Source of the DNA: Streptomyces toxytricini
Lineage (GTDB): Bacteria > Actinomycetota > Actinomycetes > Streptomycetales > Streptomycetaceae
Reading direction: 5' to 3'
Length of the DNA stretch: 50,386 nucleotides
NCBI RefSeq assembly: GCF_014649915.1
Contig: NZ_BMTY01000001.1
Location: forward strand, 104,235 to 154,620
Shown: positions 24,837 through 33,829 of the stretch, one piece after another
Layout: each line of letters opens with the position of its first letter
How positions within the stretch are numbered: the first letter of the stretch is position 1
Notes under the pieces: generated by a model
Database searches by the model: none
What the model saw: only the letters and a program-made list of their open reading frames with translations
Told to the model about the DNA's origin: nothing
Made by a program: the position numbers and the translations under genes

Positions 24837-25433
24837 GTGATCCCCCGCAACCGCCCCGTGATCAACGAACGGGACATCGCCGAGAGAGCCGGCGTCCCCC
24901 TCACCACCTGGAGACGCCGGGACGCACCAGCTTTCCGGCAACGGGTACCCGCCCTCTTCGACGGCCGCGTACTCGTCTACGACCAGGCCCAGGTCCACGC
25001 CTACCTCAACGGACAGCCCATCCCCCCGCTGCCCGCCTCACCGCACCCCGACGACCTGCTCAACGACCAGGAAGCCGCAGCCCTCCTCGGAGTGACACCC
25101 GGCACCATCCGCGCGTACGCCAGCCAGAACTACCTCCCCAGAGGCACCACCGTTTACGGCCTCCGCCTCTGGACCCGCCAGGACATCGAAGCCCGCCGCG
25201 ACACCCCGCCCCGCCAAGGGCAGGGCGGCGGACGCCCCCCGGGCAAAAGCGGCCCCACCAAGGCGCACGCCTACGCAGACGACCCCCGCCTCCGCCTCGC
25301 CGCACAAGCCCTCACTGCCTCACCGGACACCCCCCGCACGCGCCTCGCTGCCGCCCTGGCCGAGCAGCACGGCAGCTCCACCCGCACCTGGGAACGCCTC
25401 CTCGCCCAGGCCGCCCGCACCCCCGCCCAGTGA
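24837..25433 (+). CDS. Helix-turn-helix DNA-binding protein
   Basis: A 198-residue protein with a GTG start and AAGGAA upstream. Two related helix-turn-helix-like segments are visible: INERDIAERAGVPLTTWRRR near residues 9-28, and LLNDQEAAALLGVTPGTIRA near 73-92. The second is followed by WTRQDIEARR as in MerR/excisionase-type folds. The C-terminal part is basic and Ala-rich (RLAAALAEQHGSSTRTWERL), possibly a third binding helix pair. It may regulate the neighbouring kinase and 393-residue genes. The stop overlaps a GTG of a short downstream frame. Confidence 0.7.
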   Translation: MIPRNRPVINERDIAERAGVPLTTWRRRDAPAFRQRVPALFDGRVLVYDQAQVHAYLNGQPIPPLPASPHPDDLLNDQEAAALLGVTPGTIRAYASQNYLPRGTTVYGLRLWTRQDIEARRDTPPRQGQGGGRPPGKSGPTKAHAYADDPRLRLAAQALTASPDTPRTRLAAALAEQHGSSTRTWERLLAQAARTPAQ

Positions 25434-25555
25434 CAGAAGTCCATCCATCACAAATCCGGCTGGGCCACCTTGCCGCCGCCAAGCACGTCGGCCGTGGCTG
25501 GGGCTGCACCTGCGGCGCGGACAACCCCAGCGACCACGACGACATCAGCGCTTGA
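25430..25555 (+). CDS. 41-residue hypothetical protein with a CxC pair
   Basis: A GTG start overlaps the stop of the helix-turn-helix gene (GTGA). The protein has a basic centre (AAAKHVGRGWG), a CTC pair and an acidic tail (DHDDISA). The coupling suggests it is real. The end converges on the pseudogene to the right with a small overlap. Confidence 0.45.
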   Translation: MTEVHPSQIRLGHLAAAKHVGRGWGCTCGADNPSDHDDISA

Positions 25556-26490
25556 TGCGGCCACGGATGGCAAGGACGGCGGGGGCGAGGAGGGAGGGTT
25601 CGAGGACGCGGGAGGTCATCTCGATGTAGGTCCCGATGGTGGTCAGGTCCTGGCCGCTGGAGCGGAAGACCACGGAGTTGAGCGTGACGTTCAGGGCCTC
25701 GTCGAAGCGTTTGCCGGTGAACCTGTCCCCGGTGGGGTTCTTCACGTCCTGCTTGTCGATGACGAAGGTGACGGTGCCGCCGCCTGCCGGGACGGTGCCG
25801 GTGGCTTTCTGCTTCGGGGACGACATCGGCAGGCCGAAGGCCATCAGCAGCACGACGGTGGCGACCATGGCCGCGGCGAGCCAGCCCAGGGCGCGGCCGG
25901 CGCGCAGACCGTAGCCGGAGAGCAGCCAGTACGCCCACAGCAGGCGGCGTTCAGCTTTCGGAGTGCCGCTGCGGTCGTGCCGGCGCATCTCGCACCGCAC
26001 TCGCCGTAGTAGAAGTCGGCGGCCCCGGGTTCGTTCTTGCCGTCCTCGAACGCCTTGCGGAGCTGCCGGTACAGCGGGGCGATGTCGTCGGGGTCCGGGG
26101 TAAGGACGGGGTCGGGGTGGAAGCGAGGGTGGTGCGGCCCTCCAGCCGGAGCTGGCCGAGGTGGAAGGCCCCGGAGAACAGGCAGTCGGACAGGTCGGTG
26201 TCGGTCAGGACCAGATGCGCGGCGTCCACCCCCTGCACCGACACCACTCGCACCGCCCCGCTCCCCGACAACGTGCTCTCGTCCACGATCGCGGTGAGGG
26301 CGAGAGGGGCCTCGAACACCGCATGCCCAAGATCCACAGAAGCATGGCGAACCCGGACGGTCGCGGTCGACTGCCAACGGGTCCGCGTACACATCACCTG
26401 TCACGCCGCGACCTCCAGCATTACCGGTGCCCCGAACACCGCTCCCGACAATTCCACCGTCCCCCCGCACACCACCGGGCCCCACCACGA
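25545..26490 (-). pseudogene. Frameshifted pentapeptide-type membrane protein gene
   Basis: Minus-strand blocks in successive frames read as one protein family. They are GGTVELSGAVFGAPVM, VDAAHLVLTDTDLSDCLFSG, HLGQLRLEGR, then IAPLYRQLRKAFEDGKNEPG and AADFYYGE. Then follow RRLLWAYWLLSGYGLRAGRA, a membrane helix, and the closing block LNSVVFRSSGQDLTTIGTY. At least two frameshifts break it, and the N-terminus is lost at about 26490, directly at the end of the parM-like gene. It is a chromosomal-type actinobacterial gene relic marking the right border of the island. Confidence 0.75.
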
Positions 26491-26492
26491 AG

Positions 26493-27773
26493 TCACTTGC
26501 CCGCGGGCTTCGCGGCGAGGGCCTGCTGCTCGACGTGCCGTGCCGCGATGTACAGGCCCTCGCGGTTCAGGTGCCGCGAGTAGCTCGAGTCGAGGTAGAG
26601 CACGGGCACATCGCCGGCGGCCTTCAGAAGCGCAGGGTGCAGCAGGTGCTTGATGGGGCCCGAGCCGCCGCCGTAGACGTAGACGACCTCGGTCGTCGCA
26701 CCGGCCTGGGAGAGGACGTCGCCGAAGGAAGAGACGATCTCGTCGACCAGGTAGCCGGCCTCGTCCTCGACGAAGCCGACGGCGCGCTGGTGACGATTCC
26801 TCACCAGCACAGACGGCTTCGCGTGGAGGAAGTCCGCCAGCTGCTTGCGCGAGGAGAACTGCAGCGTTGCGTCCGACTCACTCATGCGCTCCATGGCGTT
26901 CATCAGCGCGGTGCCGTAGCCCTCGTCGAGCGTGGCTGCCGCCTCGGGGTTGAAACGCCCATCGGTGAAGACGGGGAAGTTCACGGTGCCCTCACCGACA
27001 TCGACACCGATGGTGTTCTGCACCGCCACCAGATCGGAGGCCGAGACCCCTTCCACCACGGATGCGTCGCGAGTGCGCAGGTCATCGAGAAGAGCCTGGG
27101 CCAGCGGTTCGCCCTTGTCGGTGATGGCGAACTGCGCGGAGGCACCCTCGGCCATCACCTGAACGTCGACGAACTGCAGGCGGACCGAGACCGGGGTGCT
27201 GAAGTTCTTGATCGTCACCAGGTGCACCGCGGGGTCGGAACTGCCCAGCAGGCCGATGAACTCTGCGGCGTAGGCGTGGCGGCGCGCGACGAACTCGGAG
27301 ATCGGCAGCGCCAGGCCGGCGCGCACCTGCACGCGCAGTTCGTGACCGGGCAGCGCGCCGTTCTCGCGGACGTAGTCGCGCAGGGCCTTCGCGGCGAAGA
27401 CACCCAGGACCAGGACCTTGCTCAGCTCCTGATCGGCCTTGGAGTGCTTGCCCAGTACCTCGAACTCGGTGAACTTCGAGCCGCGCACGCTCAGCGCTGC
27501 CCGACCGAAGATTCGGCGGTCCGACGCCGCCACCAGGGTTGTGGTGAGTGAGCAGTCGATCTGGTTGTAGAAGTCGCCGGCCATCACGGCGGCCGCATCC
27601 GCGTCGGGGAGCGGCACCTTCGGCGAGGTGCGGGACGTCGAGACGACTGCGCTGGGCAGATCGATCTCGTCGAAGATCTCCCGCTTCGTATTCTGGATGA
27701 CGCCCTTGACGTAGCCGTTGCCGACGTCGATGCCGCCGGTGAGGGTGATGATGTCGTTGCTGTTGGCGCTCAT
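26493..27773 (-). CDS. ParM/StbA-like actin ATPase (plasmid partition)
   Basis: A 426-residue member of the actin-like plasmid segregation family. The phosphate-1 loop is GIDVGNGYVKGVI (about residues 14-26). The phosphate-2 loop is GVDVGEGTVNFPVF in the second half. The adenosine motif is VYVYGGGSGPIK near residue 360. These ATPases polymerise and push plasmid copies apart through a ParR-centromere complex. The ParR-like gene lies directly upstream, 58 bp away, and a repeat-rich region lies beyond it. The gene abuts the frameshifted pseudogene at 26490, so backbone ends there and accessory DNA starts. Confidence 0.85.
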   Translation of the reverse strand: MSANSNDIITLTGGIDVGNGYVKGVIQNTKREIFDEIDLPSAVVSTSRTSPKVPLPDADAAAVMAGDFYNQIDCSLTTTLVAASDRRIFGRAALSVRGSKFTEFEVLGKHSKADQELSKVLVLGVFAAKALRDYVRENGALPGHELRVQVRAGLALPISEFVARRHAYAAEFIGLLGSSDPAVHLVTIKNFSTPVSVRLQFVDVQVMAEGASAQFAITDKGEPLAQALLDDLRTRDASVVEGVSASDLVAVQNTIGVDVGEGTVNFPVFTDGRFNPEAAATLDEGYGTALMNAMERMSESDATLQFSSRKQLADFLHAKPSVLVRNRHQRAVGFVEDEAGYLVDEIVSSFGDVLSQAGATTEVVYVYGGGSGPIKHLLHPALLKAAGDVPVLYLDSSYSRHLNREGLYIAARHVEQQALAAKPAGK

Positions 27774-27831
27774 GAATTCGGCCCCTCGGTATCTGTGTCG
27801 TCTGCCTGGAAAATGAGATTCACCGCGTCAC

Positions 27832-28299
27832 TCAGCGCCGAGTACTCGCCATGATTTCGTCAATGGAAGCCTGCTTCGGAGGCTCCGGGTTCGGGCCGGT
27901 GGCACTTACCGCAGGATCATCGACCGTCTCAACAGGTGTGGTAACCGGCTCGGGTCGGGCTGCCGGCGCTGGTGCCGTCTTCTCGATGACGGCGTCGGCC
28001 TGGTCGGCGACCACGGGCTGTGGCCGCCGAACGGGCATGGCGGCCGGACGGCGCTCGGTGACCGCCTCGTCGTCCTCGCGCTGTTCGGTGCTCTCCAGGG
28101 GCGGCCGGCCGCGGCGCGGCAGCTGCTCGACGGGCTTGTAGTAGACGTCGACGTATCCGTCGCGCTGAATGGACTCCCGAATGAGCAGTCGCAGCGACTG
28201 CGAGATGTTCTCCTGCCGGTCGAGCCACTCGATCACCGATGTGTCGGCAGCGGGCACGGTCCAGCGGACCTTGCGCGGTTCACTCGGCCGATTCGCCAT
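27832..28299 (-). CDS. ParR-like ribbon-helix-helix partition adaptor
   Basis: A 155-residue protein. The N-terminal 60 residues (VRWTVPAADTSVIEWLDRQ, then ISQSLRLLIRESI) form the strand-helix-helix pattern of ParR-type centromere-binding proteins. The C-terminal two thirds are acidic, Pro/Ala-rich and probably disordered. They end in a short helix (QASIDEIMASTRR) that would be the contact to the ParM filament. The ATG at 28299 is preferred to an upstream start because GAGGTGG lies just before it. The order R then M is the reverse of R1 parMRC but occurs in other actin-type systems. Confidence 0.75.
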   Translation of the reverse strand: MANRPSEPRKVRWTVPAADTSVIEWLDRQENISQSLRLLIRESIQRDGYVDVYYKPVEQLPRRGRPPLESTEQREDDEAVTERRPAAMPVRRPQPVVADQADAVIEKTAPAPAARPEPVTTPVETVDDPAVSATGPNPEPPKQASIDEIMASTRR

Positions 28300-28430
28300 C
28301 GCACCCACCTCGCCCCGCCACTCGCTCCTGCACTCCATCCGGTCGTTCGCGGGATGTCTCTCGCTTTGTCACATGGACTCACCACCCTTCATGTTCTCTT
28401 TTGAATGTGAATCGCTATGAGTCGACTCTA

Positions 28431-28865
28431 GTGTCCCTGTCGAGACCCATGCAAGTCCCACTCGATACGCGAGTCCGGCTCCATTGATGCCTTCAGTCGT
28501 CTCTGGTGAGGGCACCTGCGAGACGCCACAGTGCCCCTGCCGGAGACGGCCGGGCGCAAGCCGAAGGCGCCATGTGCCCATGAGTCCCACATGCAACGCA
28601 GCAAGGGCTCCCGCCGGACACCTGCGAGACACCTGGCGTCAGGGCGTGGTCTCCGGGAAGCCGCACGGGGGCCCAGGCAGGCTTCCACTCGTGTCCTGAC
28701 TGTGTCTCGTGAGAGACACCACTCGGCTTCCCGATGCAGATGTGTCCCCCGAGGGCACTGTGTGCGACACCGGAGCGGCACCGTTGGAGCGCGCGCGAGA
28801 TGCCGTGCGGACGCGCATTGGACTTCGAGGGATCCAGTAGTGGCAGTCGGTGTCTTGTACGTGTC
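28431..28865. repeat. GTGTC/GACAC repeat cluster, candidate centromere (parC)
   Basis: The pentamer GTGTC or its complement occurs ten times in 435 bp. Positions are 28431, 28617, 28628, 28691, 28702, 28715, 28742, 28766, 28850 and 28861. Fewer than one would be expected by chance in random sequence of this length. The copies at 28702 and 28715 form an inverted pair. CACCTGCGAGAC occurs twice (near 28513 and 28620). The cluster lies upstream of parR, the usual place for the centromere. Confidence 0.5.
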
Positions 28866-30794
28866 CCGATCACGGCCCCTGCACGTTCCGATGGGTCACC
28901 GCAGAGACGCGAGATGAGCGCTGATTCACGGGGCCGCGAGGCCTGACCGCACCCCTTGCTGCAGCCATCCGACGGGTACGTTGCGACGGTCACGGACGCC
29001 GGCGGAGCGCGGCCGGCACAGCTCTGAGCAGACACCGACGCAGTGCCGGTGCGGCGGCCGGCGCAGGGGTGTCATCGACCCGACGAGGTTACGCAGAGAG
29101 AGAAGGGGCGAAGGGGGGGAGCAGGCCCCCACGCCCGGCGAGCGTGGGAGGAACGACGTCCTTGCGCAGCATGGGCCGCGGGGTGGAAGAGGCCTGGAGG
29201 CATCGCTGCGGAGGCCACCGCCTGGAGGAAGGCGACAACGCTCCGGTACCCCTCGGGCTGCTCGCTGTGCCCGATGGGCAGATGGTGCAGCAGCCGGGGC
29301 TCTCTTCTTCCGATGCGTCCACGAGAGACCGCCCCGGGCTTGCCGCGCAAGAGCGAAACGAAACACGGCCCGGGGCCGGATCGTGTCGACAAGGCAGTGC
29401 CCAACGCCCGCCTCGGCCGCGGTGCGTAACGTGCGCCGGCATGCTGCCGACGCAGTACCGGAGGAACGACTGGAGCACGGCAAAGCCAGGTTGGTGCAGC
29501 CGGCGCAGCACGATGGTGCGAGGCCGGCTACGCCGTCAGCGGCGAGCGGTGAAGTCGAGCGTCATCCACAGTCGAAGGGGCGGCGTCGCGAGAGGACGGA
29601 TCCGCTGCTGGGCGAGAGTTGTGCCGCCTGCGGCGGCGAGGGGATGCACCGGTGCTGTGCCCCGTCGGGAGCAGACCCGTACCCCGCCTCGTTCGTGCCT
29701 CACGAGGTCGGCTCGGCACGGGGGTACGGCCTTATCCCGAACGGCGAAACAGCAGTACCGCCCAAAGACGTGATGGCCAGGGGAGACAGCCTGCCCCGTA
29801 CCCCCGCTGAACGAAACGGGGGAGGGGTACGAGTCGAGAGGGTACGGCCCGTTTCCCCTGATGTTCCAGGCTTTCGCCACTGCTCCAGCCGGGGAACGGT
29901 GGGATGGCGACAGAGAAGTGAAAGGGCATAAGGGAATCTGATAACACGTGTCCTGAGGACCCTCGCTCCGCTCGGCCTCTTCACCCCGCTCCGATGACGT
30001 GTCAGACATGGCCGAGGGGTCCCAGAGGTCGATTGGCTCGCCGGTCCGTCGGTCGCCGGCGCCTCCTCTGGTCACGTCGGCTCTGCGCTTGAGAGACGAC
30101 CCCCGACACCGCCCCGCCGCAGTCGTCCACAGACGTGTGGGCAGGGGCGAACGGTGCGGTAGTGGATGGGCGGGCACGCAGCGCCTGGCGCAGCCGAGAA
30201 GTGACGCATCGCGCGGTGGCCGGCAGTGCGATCCGGCCCGGGGTAGATCACCCCAGCGAAACCTTCGGGTCGTCAGCCGACAGGGCCGCCGCGGGAGCTG
30301 GGCTGAACATCGAGATCGTGCGGACCCGCCGGGGTCCGCACTCGATGGGCGCTACTCCACTCGAGTCCACGAAGAGGCACACCATGACATGGCTCCGGCC
30401 TGAACTCGTCCTGCGATGGAGGAGCCCGCTGCGTGCCGAAGTTGTAGAAGTCAAACAGCGAAGCCGTTGCCGAGGATGCGCTCCGGCGAAGTCGGGGACG
30501 TCGACGACGTCGACGACGTCGACTCGACTGACGACGAGAACAGCACGGTCGTCACCGTGAACATCCCCCCGCAGCGGTGACGGAATGTACATCGTCCACC
30601 TCATGCCGATGTGTGGTGACGATCGGATTCGCGTCTGGCTCCAACGGGAGAAGGACCTGGCCGTGATCGGGTCCAGTACCGGGCGGGCGGAATGGGGCAG
30701 CGGCACGCAGGCCGCCGCGCCGGCACAGAGGCCAGGACCGCGGCTCTCGACTCCAGCTGTGGAGACCGCCGAGTCACCAGGAGAGGAGAATCGA
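28866..30794. other. About 1.9 kb without convincing genes
   Basis: Several long frames exist on both strands, but all are Arg/Gly/Pro-rich, overlap each other and lack family patterns or ribosome sites. Codon-position GC bias typical of the neighbouring genes is not evident. The stretch includes a cluster of GTAC-centred repeats (29676-29847). It may hold an origin, oriT or decayed DNA. Confidence 0.5.
29676..29847. repeat. GGGTACGG-type repeats, possible iterons
   Basis: Six GTAC-centred sites flanked by G or C runs occur in 172 bp: CCCGTACCCC (29676), GGGGGTACGG (29720), GTACCG (29755), CCCCGTACCCCC (29794), GGGGTAC (29824) and GGGTACGG (29840). Spacing is irregular and orientation is mixed. 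Confidence 0.35.
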
Positions 30795-31240
30795 ATGATT
30801 GCTGAAATGATTCGAGAATCGTTCTCGCACGTCGTCCTGGTCGCCGGTTCCCGCAGCTGGAACGAGGCGAAGAGCATGCGTAAGGCGTTCGACGACGCCT
30901 GGCGCGGCCGTGGGCCCAGGAACGTCACCCGGCCGGTGCTTCTTTCGGAGCACTGTCCAAGGGGCTGACGCGAGGGTGGAACCGATGTGCGGGACTCAGG
31001 CTCGGAGCTCGTCATCTTTCCCGCCGACTGGTCGGCCCGGGAGCAGCCGGATTCCAGCGGAACCAGGAGGTGGTCGACGCCGGCCGGGCCTTCCGCGAGG
31101 CCGGGGCTCAGGTGCTGTGCACGGCCTTCCGCGACCTCTGCCGGAAGCCCGGATGCCCGAAGCGAAGCCGGGAGCAGCTCATGCCGGAGGCACCGGGCAC
31201 TTCTCGCACGGCACCATCCGCTGCACGGCTCGAGTGTGAG
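30795..31240 (+). pseudogene. Broken DUF2493 (YspA/SLOG-like) gene
   Basis: A good start (AGGAGAGGAG before the ATG at 30795) leads into HVVLVAGSRSWNEAKSMRKA and later HCPRG, the typical beginning of DUF2493 proteins (nucleotide-binding Rossmann, GSR.. and HG.CPRGAD). The frame then breaks. GADARVE, SELVIFPADWSAREQPD, VVDAGRAFREAGAQVLC and PGHFSHGTIRC continue the same protein in other frames. At least three shifts are needed, so the gene is dead. Confidence 0.7.
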
Positions 31241-31301
31241 CAGTGTGAGCTGTGGGGACCAAGACGACCCATGTGATCTCTATCCGGTCTGAAGACGCGC
31301 G

Positions 31302-31331
31302 AGGGGCCCTGCAGTGTGCTGCAGGGCCCCT
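31302..31331. terminator. Hairpin terminator downstream of lsr2
   Basis: A perfect 13-bp stem AGGGGCCCTGCAG / CTGCAGGGCCCCT with a TGTG loop, 50 bp beyond the lsr2 stop. Confidence 0.75.
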
Positions 31332-31380
31332 TGGGGGTGAATGAGAGAGATCGGCCCGGAGGCGAGCACCAGGCTCGGCG

Positions 31381-31716
31381 CTAGTTGCTCCGATCGATGC
31401 CGTGAGCCTCGTCGTAGGCCTTCATGACCTTCTTCGGGATACGCCCCCGATCCGCGAACTCGTAGCCCTCTTCCTTGGCCCATGCGCGGATCTTGTCTCG
31501 CTCCTCGGCAGTCGTCTCAGGTACGACTCGCTTCTTGGGCGCAGGCTTCCCGGCTTTCCGGCTGACCTCCAGGTACGACTTCAGCGCAGCCTCAAGGGCC
31601 TTCTTCTCCTCAGCTGTGAGGTCGACTTCGTACCAGGTGTCTCCCAGGCCGAAGGTCACGGTAGCCGCATCCGGCTTACCGCTGAGATCTGACTCGACAA
31701 TGCTTCGAATAGCCAT
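31381..31716 (-). CDS. lsr2: Lsr2-family nucleoid-associated protein
   Basis: A 111-residue protein with both Lsr2 domains. The N-terminal dimerisation region reads DAATVTFGLGDTWYEVDLTA (family pattern: TV.FGLDG..YE.DL). The C-terminal AT-hook-like DNA-binding region reads IRAWAKEEGYEFADRGRIPK, where DRGRIP is the RGR minor-groove motif. Lsr2 silences AT-rich and foreign DNA. A plasmid copy may help the plasmid hide from, or act with, the host's own Lsr2. It is transcribed alone, with a hairpin downstream. Confidence 0.9.
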   Translation of the reverse strand: MAIRSIVESDLSGKPDAATVTFGLGDTWYEVDLTAEEKKALEAALKSYLEVSRKAGKPAPKKRVVPETTAEERDKIRAWAKEEGYEFADRGRIPKKVMKAYDEAHGIDRSN

Positions 31717-31925
31717 ACCAGTGAGGGTAGCCGATGCGCAAGGACTTTGGAAAGCCTGTCGAACTCATTCGATATAAGTGCGCCATTTGGAACGCGAATG
31801 AGGCTCAAAGGTGCTGGTGAACCGGCAGAGGGAGTGACCGTTACTGCTAAAATCGCAGCAACGTTGCAGGGCGTCTCGTACCTCGTTCTCCACCGACCAG
31901 CGACCTCATCGAGAGGGCCTCCACC

Positions 31926-31997
31926 ATGTCCACGCTTCATGCCGCCGACGACCACTTGCTCCCCGACGAGGACGTCGACCTTTCCGCGCTGCTGTGA
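31926..31997 (+). CDS. 23-residue acidic leader peptide frame
   Basis: A short frame starting MSTLHAADDHLLPDEDVDLS and ending ALL. Its TGA overlaps a GTG that opens the next long frame (GTGA at 31994). It could be a translational-coupling leader, a small precursor peptide, or chance. No clear ribosome site is seen. Confidence 0.25.
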   Translation: MSTLHAADDHLLPDEDVDLSALL

Positions 31998-32971
31998 CAG
32001 CGCACAGGATGGTCGGATCAGTACCTGAAGGAGAACGAGTCGACATCGACCGCGCTGTCGCCGCCGCGCGTGTCCCGGGCTGGACGACGTTGGTGACCGA
32101 CCACCACGAGGAGTTCGCGCCGGGCTCGACCGCGGACATCACTGTCGACCCGCGCCGGATCGACGAGACCTACGCCCACACCGGGGTCTGCGGTGGCCAC
32201 GTCCTTGCCCGCCTGCTGCGCGTCGCCGCGCCGAAGACCATCCCCCATCCCCGGGGTGGGTTCGACGCCGACCCCGATGCCATCGGCATCGGGCGGTCGA
32301 TACCGGTGCGGCCGCTGCGCACCGGGCAGCACCACCCGGTCTGCTACCGGGGCTTCGATGGCTTCGCGATCGTGCTGAAGACCTTCGCCCGAGTCGGCAG
32401 GATCCGAGACGTCGGCGACCACGACGAGGGCTTCTTCGGCTTCGGAAGAACCCACCGCCGGGGACCTGCCTCTGGCCCCGCGGGTGTACCTCTCGGGCGA
32501 CCCGGCATGTACGGACTGCCGGCCAACCGGATGACGGGGTTCAACGGCCACCCGGTCGTCGTCGTCAACCGGCCTGCCGGCCCCGACGATCCCGTCAGCG
32601 GTTCCGGCCGCGCGCCGAGGTGGTTCGACATCACCACCAGCCCGGAGCGGCACGACGGTCTCAGCGCCACCGGACACCAGCAGGCCTGCGGCCTTCGCGT
32701 CGCGACGGCCGAGAAGCCGGGCCACCTGGCCGCCGTGCTGCAGGAGACCGCCCGGGTTGTCCTGCTCGCTGTCAGCACCGACGGCCCCAAAGGCGATCTC
32801 GTGCTCGGCCCGGACGCCGACTGCGACGCCGGCCCTCAAGATCTGCGGCCCCTGTTCGAGCTGGTGCGCCGGACCGAGGGCCGCAAGCCCTTCGGACACG
32901 GCTTCACCCCGCCGGTCGTCGAGATCGAAACAGCTCACCACGGGTGCTTGAGCCCCGTACAGGAGGAGACC
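31994..32971 (+). other. Open frame of unknown protein continuous with the CPBP protease gene
   Basis: The GTG at 31994 opens a frame of about 326 codons without a stop before the protease start at 32972. It shows high third-position GC and some protein-like segments (CYRGFDGFAIVLKTFARVGR, AVLQETARVVLLAVSTDG). No family is recognised. It could be a separate gene whose stop was lost, a genuine N-terminal extension, or decayed coding sequence. Confidence 0.35.
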
Positions 32972-33775
32972 ATGACGACACCACCGACCACTTCGCGTCT
33001 GCTCGGCATCGGGTGGTGCGCCCTCGTGCCGTTCGCCGTCGTCGCGCTCTACCTCGGTCTGGGCACCGTCGCAGTCAGCCTCATCGGAGAGCCGATCGCC
33101 GCGACCTGCGTCCTGGGCATGCTCGTTGTCATCCTGGTCGGCTCAGTGAGGGTCCAGCGGCCCCAGTGGCTCGCGCATGCGCCGGCCCCGCGGCCGCGCG
33201 TGGAAGTTCCGCGCTTCGGGCGGACCGCCGTCGGCTGCGCGGTTCTGGCATTCCTCGCCGGGCAGTCGATGGCCTTGTGGATCTACGCCACGACCGGGTC
33301 CACGGGCTTCGACGCGTCGAGCCAGACGAGGCAAGCGGCCGGAGTGCTGACGACCCTGCTGCTCGCCATGGTCGCGGCTCCTGCGGGGGAGGAGGCCCTG
33401 TTCCGGGGGCTGGTCTACCCCTTGCTGCGCAAGCGGGTGAGCATCCTCGCTTCCACGCTGGTCACCGCCGTGGTGTTCGGCCTGCTGCACGGCAACGCCG
33501 TGCAGTTCGCCTCGACCCTGCCATTGGCGGTGCTCCTGGCCCTGATCTACGAGCACACGCGCGTGCTGTGGCCCTGTGTGCTCCTGCACCTGGGCTTCAA
33601 CCTCGCTGCCGCCCTTGTCCCGGCACAGGTGCTCTTCCCTCTGGCGAACCCCGTCTCCGCGGCGCTCCTGTACCTGGCTTTCGCCGGCTGTGCCTTTGGG
33701 CTCTACCGGCGGGTCGCCGGCTTGACTGCGCCGGGCGCGGTCAAGGCCTCGGGAAGCGAGTCCGCGATGCAGTGA
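32972..33775 (+). CDS. CPBP-family (CAAX-type) intramembrane metalloprotease
   Basis: A 267-residue polytopic protein with about seven membrane segments. The CPBP/Abi motifs are present: EEALFR (the EExxxR motif) near residue 137, the second His motif in FGLLHGN, and HLGFN near the end of the core. These residues form the metal-binding active site in the membrane. In bacteria, such proteases process or protect against small peptides, and some sit in bacteriocin clusters. The ATG at 32972 has a perfect AGGAGGAG seven bases upstream, which argues for an independent start even though the upstream frame is open. Confidence 0.8.
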   Translation: MTTPPTTSRLLGIGWCALVPFAVVALYLGLGTVAVSLIGEPIAATCVLGMLVVILVGSVRVQRPQWLAHAPAPRPRVEVPRFGRTAVGCAVLAFLAGQSMALWIYATTGSTGFDASSQTRQAAGVLTTLLLAMVAAPAGEEALFRGLVYPLLRKRVSILASTLVTAVVFGLLHGNAVQFASTLPLAVLLALIYEHTRVLWPCVLLHLGFNLAAALVPAQVLFPLANPVSAALLYLAFAGCAFGLYRRVAGLTAPGAVKASGSESAMQ

Positions 33776-33829
33776 GCGAGGTACTCAGCCTCTTCTGAAA
33801 ACGATGTCGCCAAGGTCCTGACCTCCATG

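Noticed and set aside
28493..29035. 180-codon minus-strand frame and the overlapping 28981-29931 plus-strand frame
   Set aside because: Both are low-complexity, without ribosome sites or recognisable patterns, and overlap repeat-rich DNA.
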